Shown in pieces: positions 26,516-26,553 of a stretch of 26,553 nucleotides of DNA. Source of the DNA: an uncultured Clostridia bacterium (lineage in GTDB: Bacteria > Bacillota_A > Clostridia > TANB77 > CAG-508); NCBI GenBank assembly GCA_947624725.1, contig CANQLP010000013.1, positions 1 to 26,553 on the forward strand, written 5' to 3'. The notes beneath the pieces were generated by a model, which did no database searches, was not told the origin of the DNA, and saw only the letters and a program-made list of their open reading frames with translations. Numbering within the stretch: position 1 is the stretch's first letter; the number at the start of each line of letters is the position of its first letter. The position numbers and the translations under genes were made by a program.

Positions 26516-26553
26516 GCATATAATTTTATCTTATTTTTCCATTAAATACAGCA

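Overview
The window is low-GC DNA (about 30% GC by eye) with short intergenic gaps, AAAGGAGG-type ribosome sites and T-run hairpin terminators. It contains DUF4364, an S55 (SpoIVB-type) peptidase, AddA, a sortase with an LPXTG protein, and an Rpn-type nuclease. This suggests an uncultured, probably gut-associated member of the Clostridia (inference; no rRNA is present).

The central observation is a decoding anomaly. Twelve genes, most of them conserved housekeeping genes (dprA, folD, a DUF4364 gene, engB, serS, an S55 peptidase gene, fmt, priA, an Rpn-family nuclease gene, a prepilin-like gene, a U32 peptidase gene and a sortase gene), look broken by single-base frameshifts. At all 19 breaks the zero frame reaches CGG. 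Skipping one base (CGG-N read as C+GGN, or as a four-base codon) restores full-length protein, and the residue at the break is a glycine expected from the family, often an invariant one. PriA needs five such events, EngB three and the Rpn protein two. About 7,500 codons in the 21 recognisable or well-supported genes contain no CGG read as arginine, although AGA, CGA, CGT and CGC are used. The simplest reading is that CGG is not an arginine codon here and CGGN is efficiently decoded as glycine with a +1 shift, perhaps by a four-base-reading tRNA-Gly. Gene coordinates below are the full reconstructed spans.

Layout. 1-160: tRNA-Asp (5' end cut off) and tRNA-Phe. 215-1529: two unrecognised, well-signalled genes, each with an in-frame CGG at codon 5 or 6, the only apparent exceptions to the rule. 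1533-2175: short dprA. 2215-7156: minus-strand operon serS-engB-DUF4364-proS-folD with promoter and terminator. 7172-8392: small DUF378 membrane protein and an S55 peptidase with its own promoter. 8423-12250: the classical priA-def-fmt operon, whose priA promoter implies a leaderless mRNA. 12256-13584: ECF sigma factor with an overlapping anti-sigma gene. 13658-17239: addA. 17255-18335: Rpn-family nuclease. 18440-20178: prepilin-like protein fused to a formylglycine-generating-enzyme-like domain, preceded by a leader with a strong promoter, a tiny TA-repeat ORF and a terminator. 20211-20950: DUF2383-like protein and a Gly/Cys-rich small protein. 21032-23555: large U32 peptidase-family gene. 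23633-26083: sortase and its likely LPXTG substrate. 26242-26430: tRNA-Gln(CUG) with terminator.

Functionally this is ordinary core metabolism (aminoacylation, folate, formyl-Met processing, replication restart, recombination) plus a surface and pilin-like set. The translation of roughly half the genes depends on the CGG rule.
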